IMG/VR virus record: IMGVR_UViG_3300029309_000092
Coordinates: 1-41,834 of that record
Reading direction: 5' to 3' (one strand)
Length of the DNA stretch: 41,834 bases
Source of the DNA: a virus
The notes under the pieces were generated by a model. The model made no database searches, was not told where the DNA came from, and saw only the letters and a program-made list of their open reading frames with translations. Positions 17,098-24,603 of this stretch are shown one piece after another (the first letter of the stretch is position 1; each line of letters opens with the position of its first letter). Both the position numbers and the translations under genes were made by a program.

Positions 17098-18614
17098 ATC
17101 GAATACCTGTATTGTGATCGTGAATCCACGACATGCAGATTCTCCCTTGCCCTAGTAACGGCGGTGTAGAAGACGCGGTGCTCATCGTCCTGATCCGGTG
17201 CGTTGACCGCAGGGTATGACGAGTCCGTTAGCAACAGAACATTGTCATCCTCGCCGCCCTTCATGCGGTGGATGGTAGACAGGCTGATTCTTGGCTTGGT
17301 TAGATCCTCGCCCCTACGTCGCACAGCCGCCATGTACCGACGATCTTCGCGGGACATATTGACCACGACTTCTGGCCTCATCTCTTGAGGCGCTAACAAC
17401 CCATGCTCTGCCACCAGATTGTCATAGTTGTGGAAACCTTGCGGATCCACCGCGTCAAAGGTCTTGGTCGCTGCACGCTTCAACAGCGCCTTGTCGCCTT
17501 GCTTTGGCATGTAGCCGTAGAGCTTCTTGATCTCACCGACACTAGCGGTCTCGCCCTTGGCTAACCGTTCCCAGATGTTCATGGCCTCAAGTAGTTCAAG
17601 CGAGATCATGGAATTACCAAAACGCTCAAACAAATACCCGTCGTCCCGTAAAGTTTGGTGAATATGGTTCAAGGCTTTGTTGGTACGCGCCATAATTGTC
17701 CACGAACCTTCATCAATATTCACATCGTACCAATTCATGTGAAAGTTGACAGAACCCTCGGCGTCACGCGGACTCCAGTCCTTCTCTTGCCTAACATGAA
17801 TACGGTTAACCAATTCGTTTGCCAGACCAAACACTTCCCCCGGCACACGGTAACTTTTGTTCAAGATAACCTTGTTGTCACAAGCGTTCATGAAGCTATG
17901 CAGATCCACGCCGTTCCAGCGGTGGATGCACTGGTCATCATCTCCGGCGTACCAGACCTTTGCCGCCCTCTCCTTGAGTATGGCAACTTGCTTCCACTGT
18001 AGCGGTGTCAGATCCTGCGCCTCATCGACGATCAGAATCTCCAAGGCAGGACCGGTGCCTTGCTGAACGAACAGATCCACCATGTCCGTGAAGTCATACT
18101 TGCCCATGTCTGACTTGTACTTTGCGTAGATCTGATCCACGCGCTTGACCATGCTCCAATGCAAGTCGTAGTCAGCTCGATCATTGTACTCATACTCAAG
18201 ACTCACACAGCGCATCTTGGCACGGTTGATAACCTCCAGATAGCGGTTGCCTTCTTTCATGGATAACGGCACCAGTCCTTCCTCCATGACCTGTGCAGTG
18301 CTACGGTCAAAGGGCATACCCAAGATATCACCCAGCTTGTGAAAGTCGGACGGCTGTACCGTCTCGGACTTGTCCATGCCCAACCAGTTGAAGCCGATTG
18401 AATGTAGCGTCTTGAACCACGGCACATCCTTTTCGGTAAGCTGTAGTGCGGTGCTCACTCGCTCTCTCGCTTCTTGAATAGACTTGCGAGAGAAAGACAC
18501 GAATCCGATACGATCAGGGGGCGTACCGTTGGCAAGTTCCTGACGCACGATCTCAATCATCGTGTGTGTTTTACCGCACCCTGGTGGCCCGAAGATGAGT
18601 GTCTCCTCAGTCAT
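17094..18614 (-). CDS. UvrD/Rep-like superfamily 1 DNA helicase
   Basis: A 506-residue helicase. It has Walker A GPPGCGKT (residues 9-16), FVSFSRKSIQEAR (motif Ia), Walker B LIVDEAQD (residues 194-201), WYAGDDDQCIHRWNG (motif III), NKSYRVPGEVFGLA (motif IV), and STIHRMKGGEDDNVLLL with FYTAVTRARENLHVV (motifs V-VI). It is smaller than E. coli UvrD (720), with reduced 1B/2B insertions. It should unwind DNA ahead of the phage polymerase or in repair. It is part of the leftward replication operon with overlaps on both sides. Confidence 0.93.
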   Translation of the reverse strand: MTEETLIFGPPGCGKTHTMIEIVRQELANGTPPDRIGFVSFSRKSIQEARERVSTALQLTEKDVPWFKTLHSIGFNWLGMDKSETVQPSDFHKLGDILGMPFDRSTAQVMEEGLVPLSMKEGNRYLEVINRAKMRCVSLEYEYNDRADYDLHWSMVKRVDQIYAKYKSDMGKYDFTDMVDLFVQQGTGPALEILIVDEAQDLTPLQWKQVAILKERAAKVWYAGDDDQCIHRWNGVDLHSFMNACDNKVILNKSYRVPGEVFGLANELVNRIHVRQEKDWSPRDAEGSVNFHMNWYDVNIDEGSWTIMARTNKALNHIHQTLRDDGYLFERFGNSMISLELLEAMNIWERLAKGETASVGEIKKLYGYMPKQGDKALLKRAATKTFDAVDPQGFHNYDNLVAEHGLLAPQEMRPEVVVNMSREDRRYMAAVRRRGEDLTKPRISLSTIHRMKGGEDDNVLLLTDSSYPAVNAPDQDDEHRVFYTAVTRARENLHVVDSRSQYRYSI

Positions 18615-18829
18615 CCGTCTTCTCTGTCGCGTGGACGAGACTCAAGCCAATGCTCTACCTCTGTCCGTAGCCAGCGGGTTGTGCTGTTCTTCTCGTTCTC
18701 AGGGCCGAGCACGACTGGTTTGGGGAAATGTCCTTCGTCTACCCACCGGTAGATCGTTGAACGCGCCACACCAAGCCATTCGACTACATCGCCCACTTTG
18801 AGATACCGTTCATCAGAAGGGTATGTCAT
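18611..18829 (-). CDS. AlpA/MerR-type helix-turn-helix protein
   Basis: A 72-residue DNA-binding protein: YLKVGDVVEWLGVARSTIYR (helix-turn-helix, about residues 9-28), then WVDEGHFPKPVVLG and RWLRTEVEHWLESR. This is the AlpA / excisionase-family winged-helix pattern. AlpA-like proteins regulate transcription or help recombination. With no integrase in the window, a regulator or replication accessory role is more likely than excision. It overlaps the primase gene by 17 bases and the helicase gene by four. Confidence 0.85.
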   Translation of the reverse strand: MTYPSDERYLKVGDVVEWLGVARSTIYRWVDEGHFPKPVVLGPENEKNSTTRWLRTEVEHWLESRPRDREDG

Positions 18830-20345
18830 TTTCTATCTCCTCTGTTGGTAGGTCGATTTCGGTGTTGTCAAACTCTGGTACAAACCAGACGCGAAGATTC
18901 TTCCATTGACCAGTATCTTCGTCTTTAAACTTGTAGGTGGTGTTGCAGTCATGCCCACCATTCATGTCCTTGAGGCGCTGCTGGATTTGTGGACGCTTCA
19001 GTTCGCGGAATCCGCGATTGCGTAGAAACTCCATCAGTCCCTTAATCGTGAACATCGTCATGTCATTCTCTGTCCACGGCTTGCCAATCGTCATCTCTTG
19101 CGGTGATCGCGCCCGAATCCTGCCAGTGCAGTAAACCTCAACCAGTTCTTCAAACTGACCTTTGATCGTTAATTCTTTGGGCACCTCAATGTGTGTGGCC
19201 GTCTCAAGCATCCGGTTCACATACTCCTGCCAATCCGGCGCCTTCATGATTGGCGGCATGACATCAAGCTGCTCCATACATGCACGTTGGAACTGCAAAG
19301 GCATTTGTAACTGTTCGGTGGACAACTCCAGCCGCTTGCCATCAACATCCAGAAAGTACAGGCGCGGCTCTGACTTTTGTATCGTGAGTCCGGTAATACC
19401 AGGCATCGAGCCGTTCTTGCCTATGCCATACTTGGCTTGCCGACAGGCCGTCTTATCACAATGACTGCCCATGGGTTCGTCCTTGCAGAGATACCCATAG
19501 TCCTTCTTCTTGTGCTGGTTCTGGATTGTGACGATCTCACTGGCAGGCAATGATGGTTTGCAATACTTTTGATTCCACGATTCAAGGGTACGTTCCCACG
19601 AATCTGGATTCATCATCTTCGCGGCCACCGCCGCATGAAACATGACTTTGTTTCTTGTGCCGTCTGGCACAGAGGTTGCGAACATGATCCGCAAGCATGG
19701 CGGCATTTCGCGAAGTTCGTCATCATCGGTCGAAAAATCTAGCTTGCGAAGATCCTCTAACGTGACCTTTTTACGCTCAACCTCTTTAAGAAACGACTCA
19801 AGTGATAACTCATCCCCCTTCTGATTTATCGCATAACGTAATGTATTATCTGCCGCGAAGTACGGCAGGTTAATGAAGTTGCCGACATCACCACGCTCGG
19901 CAAGAATCTTGTTTTGTTTTGGAAACACCTCACAGCCGCCGTAACCGAGTACGGCAGCGAACTCCATCAGGTGGTCACGCATATCTGTTGCACTAATCCA
20001 GTCTCGCATAAACAAGAACAGATGTGCCCCGCCTGACTTAGAACGGCAAACAACGAGTGGTAGCTTAAAACGGCGGCACTTCTTCAAGATGGCTAGGTGG
20101 TCAACCGGATATGTATCAATGTCTAATGCACCAAACTTGCACATGTTCTGACTATTGATCGGAATCGAACCAACCCCATGTTCGCCCTGCAAATGGCTGT
20201 CGATCAAATGCTTGGTCAACGGTTCACGGACGATGAAACTCTTTGCCTCTGTCTTACCGTTCTTCCTAACGTCACCTACTGTTGTTTGACCATGTGCAAC
20301 GCTGGAGCCTTCAAAGACCGCAGCGAACCGGTCAACTAATGTCAT
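18813..20345 (-). CDS. Archaeo-eukaryotic-type primase (TOTE/AEP family) with SSB-like DIPF tail
   Basis: A 510-residue primase. I chose ATG 20345, six bases after GGAG; an in-frame GTG just before it is too close to that site. The AEP domain has FGALDIDTY (Asp75/Asp77 metal site) and SKSGGAHLFLF (residues 102-112), matching the archaeo-eukaryotic primase of TOTE-type elements. A Cys cluster (CKDEPMGSHCDKTACRQAKYG, about residue 295) may bind metal. The C-terminus ends EIENDIPF, resembling the acidic DIPF tip of bacterial SSB. It should make primers for the phage polymerase. A terminator lies between it and the upstream SSB-like gene. Confidence 0.9.
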   Translation of the reverse strand: MTLVDRFAAVFEGSSVAHGQTTVGDVRKNGKTEAKSFIVREPLTKHLIDSHLQGEHGVGSIPINSQNMCKFGALDIDTYPVDHLAILKKCRRFKLPLVVCRSKSGGAHLFLFMRDWISATDMRDHLMEFAAVLGYGGCEVFPKQNKILAERGDVGNFINLPYFAADNTLRYAINQKGDELSLESFLKEVERKKVTLEDLRKLDFSTDDDELREMPPCLRIMFATSVPDGTRNKVMFHAAVAAKMMNPDSWERTLESWNQKYCKPSLPASEIVTIQNQHKKKDYGYLCKDEPMGSHCDKTACRQAKYGIGKNGSMPGITGLTIQKSEPRLYFLDVDGKRLELSTEQLQMPLQFQRACMEQLDVMPPIMKAPDWQEYVNRMLETATHIEVPKELTIKGQFEELVEVYCTGRIRARSPQEMTIGKPWTENDMTMFTIKGLMEFLRNRGFRELKRPQIQQRLKDMNGGHDCNTTYKFKDEDTGQWKNLRVWFVPEFDNTEIDLPTEEIENDIPF

Positions 20346-20357
20346 CACTTACTCCGC

Positions 20358-20391
20358 AAAAAAGGGCGACAGGCCGTGCTACCTGCCGCCC
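20358..20391 (-). terminator. Rho-independent terminator between SSB-like and primase genes
   Basis: The arms GGGCG-A-CAGG (20364-20373) and CCTG-C-CGCCC (20382-20391) flank an eight-base loop, next to six A on the plus strand. Read leftward, the A/C mismatch becomes a G-U wobble and the stem is followed by TTTTTT, so it acts on leftward transcripts. It probably lowers read-through from the SSB-like gene into the primase operon. Confidence 0.75.
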
Positions 20392-20397
20392 CAACGA

Positions 20398-21213
20398 TTA
20401 GAAGGGGATATCTTCGTCCGTTGGCATCTGCGCCCCAGGAGCGGAGTCACTGACTGGTGCCTCTTCCTGCTGGGCCTTTGCCTCACCCTTCATAACCGAT
20501 TCGCGGAACGCCTTGGCTTCCATGAACAGGCTCTTGTCCTGCACCAAACCGACCTTTTCGACGGCCCAGTTGTACCAAGTACGCATCTCACCCTCGACGG
20601 TCTTAGACTCCTCAACCACCGTGAGCTTCCACATGGTGGCGAACAGAGCCGGTGTTCTCATGACACCCTTGCCGTCTTTGATTTTCTGCATAGCAATCTG
20701 GGTCTTCCAGCGGCGACTGACCTTCAACCCCGTAGACTTGAAGTCCACGATGGCTGGCTCATACATGCCGTCCTCACCAAGGATCAGACAGAAATGCTGA
20801 TCGCTCTTAATGACCTCATTGCCGTTTGACAGAAACTCTTTGGCCCCTTGCCTTGTCGTTTGCGACAGATCTGGATCGTCGGGAGACCGCAGACCTATGA
20901 ACCCACCTCCTTGTTCACCTGGTGTGAACTCTGGATAGGTAGTGACTTGATAGCAAGGAATAACAGTGATGCCTTCCTCACCGTCCCAGATCTGACCCGA
21001 CACCGTGTTGAACACATCCCCTTGTCGTAAGTCAGGGATGTATTTCATGTCGCTTTTCTTGAGTTGCGGGGAAGTGCCCTGCGCTACGCGAACAAACGGA
21101 ATCTGTAGTTCGTCTGCCTCGTAGCTCGTGCCCTCACCGGCAGTCTCCAAGATGTCGTCCATCAGTTCGGCTGGTACGCCAGCCTCTTCTTTCTTCGCAA
21201 GTTTTGTACTCAT
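20398..21213 (-). CDS. Putative single-stranded-DNA-binding protein with DIPF tail
   Basis: A 271-residue protein. After a disordered N-terminus it has LQIPFVRVAQGTSPQLKKSD, DVFNTVSGQIWDGEEGITVI and a beta-rich middle. A Gln/Ala-rich linker (residues 235-262) leads to the ending PTDEDIPF. The acidic DIPF tip is the protein-docking tail of bacterial SSB. Proteins of this pattern sit in phage replication modules and I take it as an SSB substitute, though OB-fold residues cannot be confirmed by eye. It overlaps the following coiled-coil gene start by four bases. Confidence 0.75.
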   Translation of the reverse strand: MSTKLAKKEEAGVPAELMDDILETAGEGTSYEADELQIPFVRVAQGTSPQLKKSDMKYIPDLRQGDVFNTVSGQIWDGEEGITVIPCYQVTTYPEFTPGEQGGGFIGLRSPDDPDLSQTTRQGAKEFLSNGNEVIKSDQHFCLILGEDGMYEPAIVDFKSTGLKVSRRWKTQIAMQKIKDGKGVMRTPALFATMWKLTVVEESKTVEGEMRTWYNWAVEKVGLVQDKSLFMEAKAFRESVMKGEAKAQQEEAPVSDSAPGAQMPTDEDIPF

Positions 21214-21785
21214 TTTGAGTTCCTCTTCACTTCAGCAGTTCTTCCAACAAACGCTCCAAACAGATCCAAGTCGATGTTGTTACCCTTTTCGACCTGCTCC
21301 CGAATGAAACCTTTCAAGGTCATCGAATGGATGTGCGTCTTCTGTTCTGGGTGAAAACCCTTCTCTTCAAGCTGGTACATGACATCGCCTGCGACGTTGT
21401 CCTCGCCCTTGCCAAAAGACACAACAATTTCATTCTTGATGATTCCCTCATGACCATGTTCTCGGAGCCAGTTGAAAGCCTCCTGCTTCCGGTCAGCAGG
21501 GATAGACGCAGACACAAACGACTTGAGTTTGACGATTGCACCGTCAACATCAATGCGCTCAATCCCCATCTCATCCATGAGCATGGGGATTTGTTCAAAC
21601 GCTATCCTCTGTTTTTCTTCTTTCAGTCCTTTGAGGTAATTTTCAGTTTCCTCAATTTGTTGTTGTTTCTCATTATACCGGCGGACCAAACCGGATAATT
21701 TTTTGCCGCCATCTGCATCAACGTCATTTAACGTATCAGCGTCAACGAACATCTCTTCGTCAAAGATTGCTTCTTTCTGCTGCAT
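21210..21785 (-). CDS. Conserved replication-module protein with coiled coil
   Basis: A 191-residue protein and the first gene of the leftward replication operon. Residues 28-60 (RRYNEKQQQIEETENYLKGL and on) form a clear coiled coil. Residues 70-130 contain IERIDVDGAIVKLKSFVSAS and REHGHEGIIKNEIVVSF. No catalytic motif is seen. Proteins like this commonly precede SSB-like genes in phage replication modules and may act in single-strand binding or recombination; that is inference. It is divergent from the SNF2 helicase gene, with 81 bases between the two starts. Confidence 0.75.
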   Translation of the reverse strand: MQQKEAIFDEEMFVDADTLNDVDADGGKKLSGLVRRYNEKQQQIEETENYLKGLKEEKQRIAFEQIPMLMDEMGIERIDVDGAIVKLKSFVSASIPADRKQEAFNWLREHGHEGIIKNEIVVSFGKGEDNVAGDVMYQLEEKGFHPEQKTHIHSMTLKGFIREQVEKGNNIDLDLFGAFVGRTAEVKRNSK

Positions 21786-21815
21786 AGCAAGTACATCCTC
21801 TTCAGGTTTGATGGC

Positions 21816-21844
21816 TTGACGGAACTAAACCGTGAGCCTATGTT
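21816..21844 (+). promoter_or_regulatory. Candidate sigma70-type promoter for the SNF2 helicase gene
   Basis: TTGACG at 21816-21821 and TATGTT at 21839-21844 are separated by exactly 17 bases. It lies in the 81-base divergent spacer between two operons and is followed by GGGAGG and the ATG at 21867. No equally clear promoter is visible for the leftward side of the spacer. Confidence 0.6.
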
Positions 21845-21866
21845 TAGACCATATGGGAGGACATGG

Positions 21867-23354
21867 ATGAAAGTCAACTACAAATTCAAAACGAAACCAT
21901 ATGCACACCAGGTCGAGGCGTTGGATCGTAGCGTTGACAAGGAATCCTTCGGGTTCTTTATGGAGATGGGTACTGGTAAATCAAAGGTCTTGATTGACAC
22001 CATCGCCTACCTTGGATCGCAGGCAATCAACCCGCTGGATCGGGTTGAGTTCGCTTTGATCATTGCACCCAAGGGCGTCTACCGCAACTGGATCAACAAA
22101 GAAATCCCAGAACATTTCTCAGATGAGATCGCGCACACCGTGTGCCATTGGCAAGCAAATCATACCAAGACGTATCGCGATAAAGTTCGGGCGTTCTTCA
22201 ACAGCCGAGACCTTGGCGTAAAGATATTCGTCATGAATGTGGAAGCGTTTTCGTCAGCCAAAGGTAAGAAGGCGGGGGAGTGGATGGCTGAGAAGTTCGG
22301 GCGCTTTGGCCTTATAGCCATTGATGAATCTACAACCATTAAGAACCATAAAGCCAAGCGCACCAAGTCCTTACTCAAGATTGCGGAGAAGTTCAAGTAC
22401 AGAAGACTATTGACAGGGTCGCCTGTCACAAAGTCACCCATGGATCTGTATTCACAATTTCAGTTTCTTGACCCCAGCATCTTGGGCTTCGACTCCTACT
22501 ATGCGTTCCAAGGACATTTTGCTGTTCTGCAAAAGCGCACCATGGGCGCACACAGCTTTCAACAAATCCTTGGCTACAAAAATCTGGAGGAGCTGACTAT
22601 GCGTATTGACCCACACACATATCGAGTCTTGAAGAAAGACTGTCTGGACCTGCCGGAAAAGACCTACACCGTGCGTCATGTGACCCTGACCACGGAACAA
22701 GTCCGCATGTATAAAGAGTTGCAGGAGTTTGCCATTACACTGCTAAAAGACGACAAGCTGGTTAGTACACCGCAGATGATCACGCAGATGCTGCGCCTAC
22801 AACAGGTGCTGTCGGGTCATGTCAAAACAGATGATGGTGAACTGCTTCAGTTACCCACTCAACGTCTGGCCGCGCTTATGGATTGCATTGAAGAAGTGTC
22901 TGGTAAGATCATCATCTGGTCGCGGTTCCGGTATGACATCGTCAACATCCGTAATGAACTGGCTAGCGTGTACGGCTCGGACTCGGTGGTCTCTTACTAC
23001 GGCGACACATCTGAACAAGACCGCCAGACCGCCATCGACAGATTCCAAGATGGCAACGCAAGATTCTTTGTAGCGAATCCAGCCACGGCTGGTTATGGCC
23101 TCACGCTGACCGAGGCCAACACAGTGATCTACTATGCTAATGACTTTAACCTTGAAACTCGGATCCAGTCCGAGGATCGCTGTCATCGTATTGGTCAGAA
23201 AAACCCTGTCACCTACATTGACCTAATCGCAGTCGGGACGATTGACGAGAAGATCGTCAAAGCTCTTCGTGATAAGATTGATATAGGTGCACGAGTATTA
23301 GGAGAGGAGGCTAGGGAATGGCTGAAGCTGACCCCAAAATCGCAGGCAGTATAG
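21867..23354 (+). CDS. SNF2-family / superfamily 2 helicase
   Basis: A 495-residue helicase. The ATG at 21867 is chosen because GGGAGG lies seven bases upstream; an earlier in-frame TTG falls inside the promoter. Motifs: MEMGTGKSK (Walker A, about 32-40), LIIAPKGVYRNW (Ia), AIDESTTIKN (motif II), LTGSPVTKSPMDLYSQ (III), FVANPATAGYGLTL (V) and QSEDRCHRIGQKNPVTYIDL (VI), the SNF2 signature. Such proteins translocate on DNA and occur in many marine phages with PolA. It begins a short rightward operon divergent from the other replication genes. Confidence 0.93.
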   Translation: MKVNYKFKTKPYAHQVEALDRSVDKESFGFFMEMGTGKSKVLIDTIAYLGSQAINPLDRVEFALIIAPKGVYRNWINKEIPEHFSDEIAHTVCHWQANHTKTYRDKVRAFFNSRDLGVKIFVMNVEAFSSAKGKKAGEWMAEKFGRFGLIAIDESTTIKNHKAKRTKSLLKIAEKFKYRRLLTGSPVTKSPMDLYSQFQFLDPSILGFDSYYAFQGHFAVLQKRTMGAHSFQQILGYKNLEELTMRIDPHTYRVLKKDCLDLPEKTYTVRHVTLTTEQVRMYKELQEFAITLLKDDKLVSTPQMITQMLRLQQVLSGHVKTDDGELLQLPTQRLAALMDCIEEVSGKIIIWSRFRYDIVNIRNELASVYGSDSVVSYYGDTSEQDRQTAIDRFQDGNARFFVANPATAGYGLTLTEANTVIYYANDFNLETRIQSEDRCHRIGQKNPVTYIDLIAVGTIDEKIVKALRDKIDIGARVLGEEAREWLKLTPKSQAV

Positions 23355-23536
23355 ACGTTTTGATCGACTACAAGAAAGGTGGCCTGACATTAGAACAGGC
23401 CGTTGACCGTTTCAGGAAACTGACCGGCTTGACACCAGACATCGCTGAAAAGTTTTTACGGGGGTTAGGTAGAGACAATGTCGTTTCGCTTTCGGCAAAG
23501 AAATCAGTTCTTGAGTCAGAGTCGGCGGCGGAATGA
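23318..23536 (+). CDS. Small helical protein, function unknown
   Basis: A 72-residue protein with SIDVLIDYKKGGLTLEQAVDRFRKLTGL followed by PDIAEKFLRGL, predicted to form three or four short helices, like a UBA or small docking domain. It starts inside the SNF2 gene (37-base overlap) with GGAGG upstream. Translational coupling suggests a SNF2 partner, but I do not recognise the family. Confidence 0.7.
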   Translation: MAEADPKIAGSIDVLIDYKKGGLTLEQAVDRFRKLTGLTPDIAEKFLRGLGRDNVVSLSAKKSVLESESAAE

Positions 23537-23715
23537 TCTGGCTCCTCGTCCTAGTGATCGCTGTGGAGACCGACAAGATCGAGACAAAGATTCTATCGGG
23601 GTTCCCAACGATAGAGGATTGCCATCTGGCAGCTTACACGATTCTTTGGGACAAAATGCCGATGAATCAGGAGGCGCTGTGCATCAGGACGGAGACGAAA
23701 CGTGATGAAAGATGA
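23533..23715 (+). CDS. Small exported protein with two cysteines
   Basis: A 60-residue protein with a hydrophobic N-terminus (MIWLLVLVIAVETD), resembling a signal peptide or anchor, then FPTIEDCHLAAYTIL and ALCIRTETK. The F-x-x-I-x-x-C plus later C-(I/V) layout is shared with the proteins at 24999-25202 and 40776-41003. A periplasmic or envelope location with a disulfide is inferred. ATGA overlap with the preceding gene. Confidence 0.65.
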   Translation: MIWLLVLVIAVETDKIETKILSGFPTIEDCHLAAYTILWDKMPMNQEALCIRTETKRDER

Positions 23716-23890
23716 CGACATCATACAAAGGCGGCTGGACGCAGGCATGTGTCCACGCTGCTCGTCTCATACTTTAGAAGAACGCCGGTTTGGTTCTAAG
23801 TGTCGTATGTGTGGTCTTGTTATCGGGGAATCACGCGACAAAGAAGACTACGACTTTGACACCACCAACGAGACGGGGTCGTTGTCGTGA
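23705..23890 (+). CDS. Small zinc-ribbon protein
   Basis: A 61-residue protein with two Cys pairs, CPRC and CRMC, 15 residues apart (MCPRCSSHTLEERRFGSKCRM), a classic zinc ribbon, followed by an acidic tail. A GTG three bases earlier (23702) has better spacing from GGAG and may also be used. Zinc ribbons of this size usually bind DNA, RNA or RNA polymerase. It overlaps the previous gene and is followed directly by the mini-ORF. Confidence 0.7.
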   Translation: MKDDDIIQRRLDAGMCPRCSSHTLEERRFGSKCRMCGLVIGESRDKEDYDFDTTNETGSLS

Positions 23891-23940
23891 TCATTGACGA
23901 GATCATGCGTGAACCGGAGCAGCTGAGTTTGTTCCAATGA
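23887..23940 (+). CDS. 17-codon mini-ORF with a beta-clamp-binding motif
   Basis: GTG 23887 overlaps the upstream TGA (GTGA), as do many start-stop junctions in this genome. The product is (M)IIDEIMREPEQLSLFQ. QLSLF fits the bacterial beta-sliding-clamp-binding consensus QL(S/D)LF exactly and lies at the C-terminus. No GGAGG is visible upstream, so expression would depend on coupling. It is the last ORF before a terminator. It could be a peptide that binds or blocks the host clamp, or a chance short ORF. Confidence 0.45.
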   Translation: MIIDEIMREPEQLSLFQ

Positions 23941-23943
23941 AAA

Positions 23944-23961
23944 GGGCGGCTCACGCCGCCC
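23944..23961 (-). terminator. Terminator between convergent operons
   Basis: GGGCGGC (23944-23950), loop TCAC, GCCGCCC (23955-23961). Four A precede it on the plus strand, giving a TTTT tail for leftward transcripts ending at 23967. The plus side (GATTCTTATT) is less U-rich but could also act. It separates the rightward SNF2 operon from the leftward accessory operon. Confidence 0.8.
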
Positions 23962-23966
23962 GATTC

Positions 23967-24188
23967 TTATTCCGAAAAGTTAGGTCCGGTAAATTCAAAC
24001 CCAAAGTCATCAACACTATCAATATGCTCAATGACCTTCTTGCGAACCTCCTCCCTTAATGCATCCTTCCAGTGCATATTAGCCTCGGAAAAATCCACAA
24101 CTACTTTGAGTGGAATCGAAACATCGTATTCAAATGTTCCGCCATACGCTTGCAGTTCTTCTTCCTTGGTGAAACTAGCGTCACTCAT
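23967..24188 (-). CDS. Small protein, function unknown
   Basis: A 73-residue acidic protein: ASFTKEEELQAYGGTFEYDV then LKVVVDFSEANMHWKDALRE, probably one beta-alpha domain. It overlaps the AT-hook gene upstream by four bases and is the last gene of the long leftward operon before the terminator. No family recognised. Confidence 0.7.
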   Translation of the reverse strand: MSDASFTKEEELQAYGGTFEYDVSIPLKVVVDFSEANMHWKDALREEVRKKVIEHIDSVDDFGFEFTGPNFSE

Positions 24189-24424
24189 TTCTTGCTCCTT
24201 GTTGGTTTGTTCTTACTGCCCTTCGGCCTGCCCCGCTTCTTTGGTGCGGGTTTCTTGGGTGCCGTCTTCTTGGGTGCCGGTGCTTGACCCCCGACCCACG
24301 CTTCATTGAACGTCGGAGTCTTCTTGTCGTCGCCGACCAGCCGCCCTCGATCATCTCGCGCGCGCTCCGGTTTGGATTCGGTGTAGAACATCGGAAAGAA
24401 TGTTTTCAGAAACCTCTTCATCAT
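24185..24424 (-). CDS. AT-hook, lysine/proline-rich DNA-binding protein
   Basis: A 79-residue protein. The C-terminal 30 residues are a PAPKK repeat (APAPKKTAPKKPAPKK) leading to KRGRPKGSKNK, an AT-hook (RGRP core) on a histone H1-like basic tail. AT-hooks bind the minor groove of A/T-rich DNA. The N-terminus (MKRFLKTFFPMFYTE) is short and aromatic. It is one of three neighbouring proteins with RGRP, and overlaps its neighbours by four bases each way. Confidence 0.75.
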   Translation of the reverse strand: MMKRFLKTFFPMFYTESKPERARDDRGRLVGDDKKTPTFNEAWVGGQAPAPKKTAPKKPAPKKRGRPKGSKNKPTRSKK

Positions 24425-24603
24425 GCAGACTTCTCCCTTGTCTGTTGGTATGCGTCCTTGATCAGGACGGCTAGTTGCCTTGCGATTGTCCGGTCTTCAG
24501 CCTTCGACAGCTCGCGGATCATCTCATAGATTTCCATCGGCACGGCTACGTTGCGAAACGCCGCCTTTTTTTCGACTGTTGGTCTTCCGCGTTTTGCTGC
24601 CAT
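24421..24603 (-). CDS. Ribbon-helix-helix-like protein with N-terminal AT-hook
   Basis: A 60-residue protein starting MAAKRGRPTVEKK, an AT-hook, followed by FRNVAVPMEIYEMIRELSKA and TIARQLAVLIKDAYQQ, the strand-helix-helix layout of Arc/CopG-type repressors. Such proteins bind operators as dimers, and the AT-hook would add minor-groove contacts. It starts immediately after the stop of the next AT-hook gene. It is a candidate transcriptional regulator of the operon. Confidence 0.75.
   Translation of the reverse strand: MAAKRGRPTVEKKAAFRNVAVPMEIYEMIRELSKAEDRTIARQLAVLIKDAYQQTREKSA

Noticed and set aside
18611-18829. Excisionase for a temperate module
   Set aside because: The HTH has the AlpA type, but no integrase or attachment site is seen, and the gene is embedded in a replication operon.
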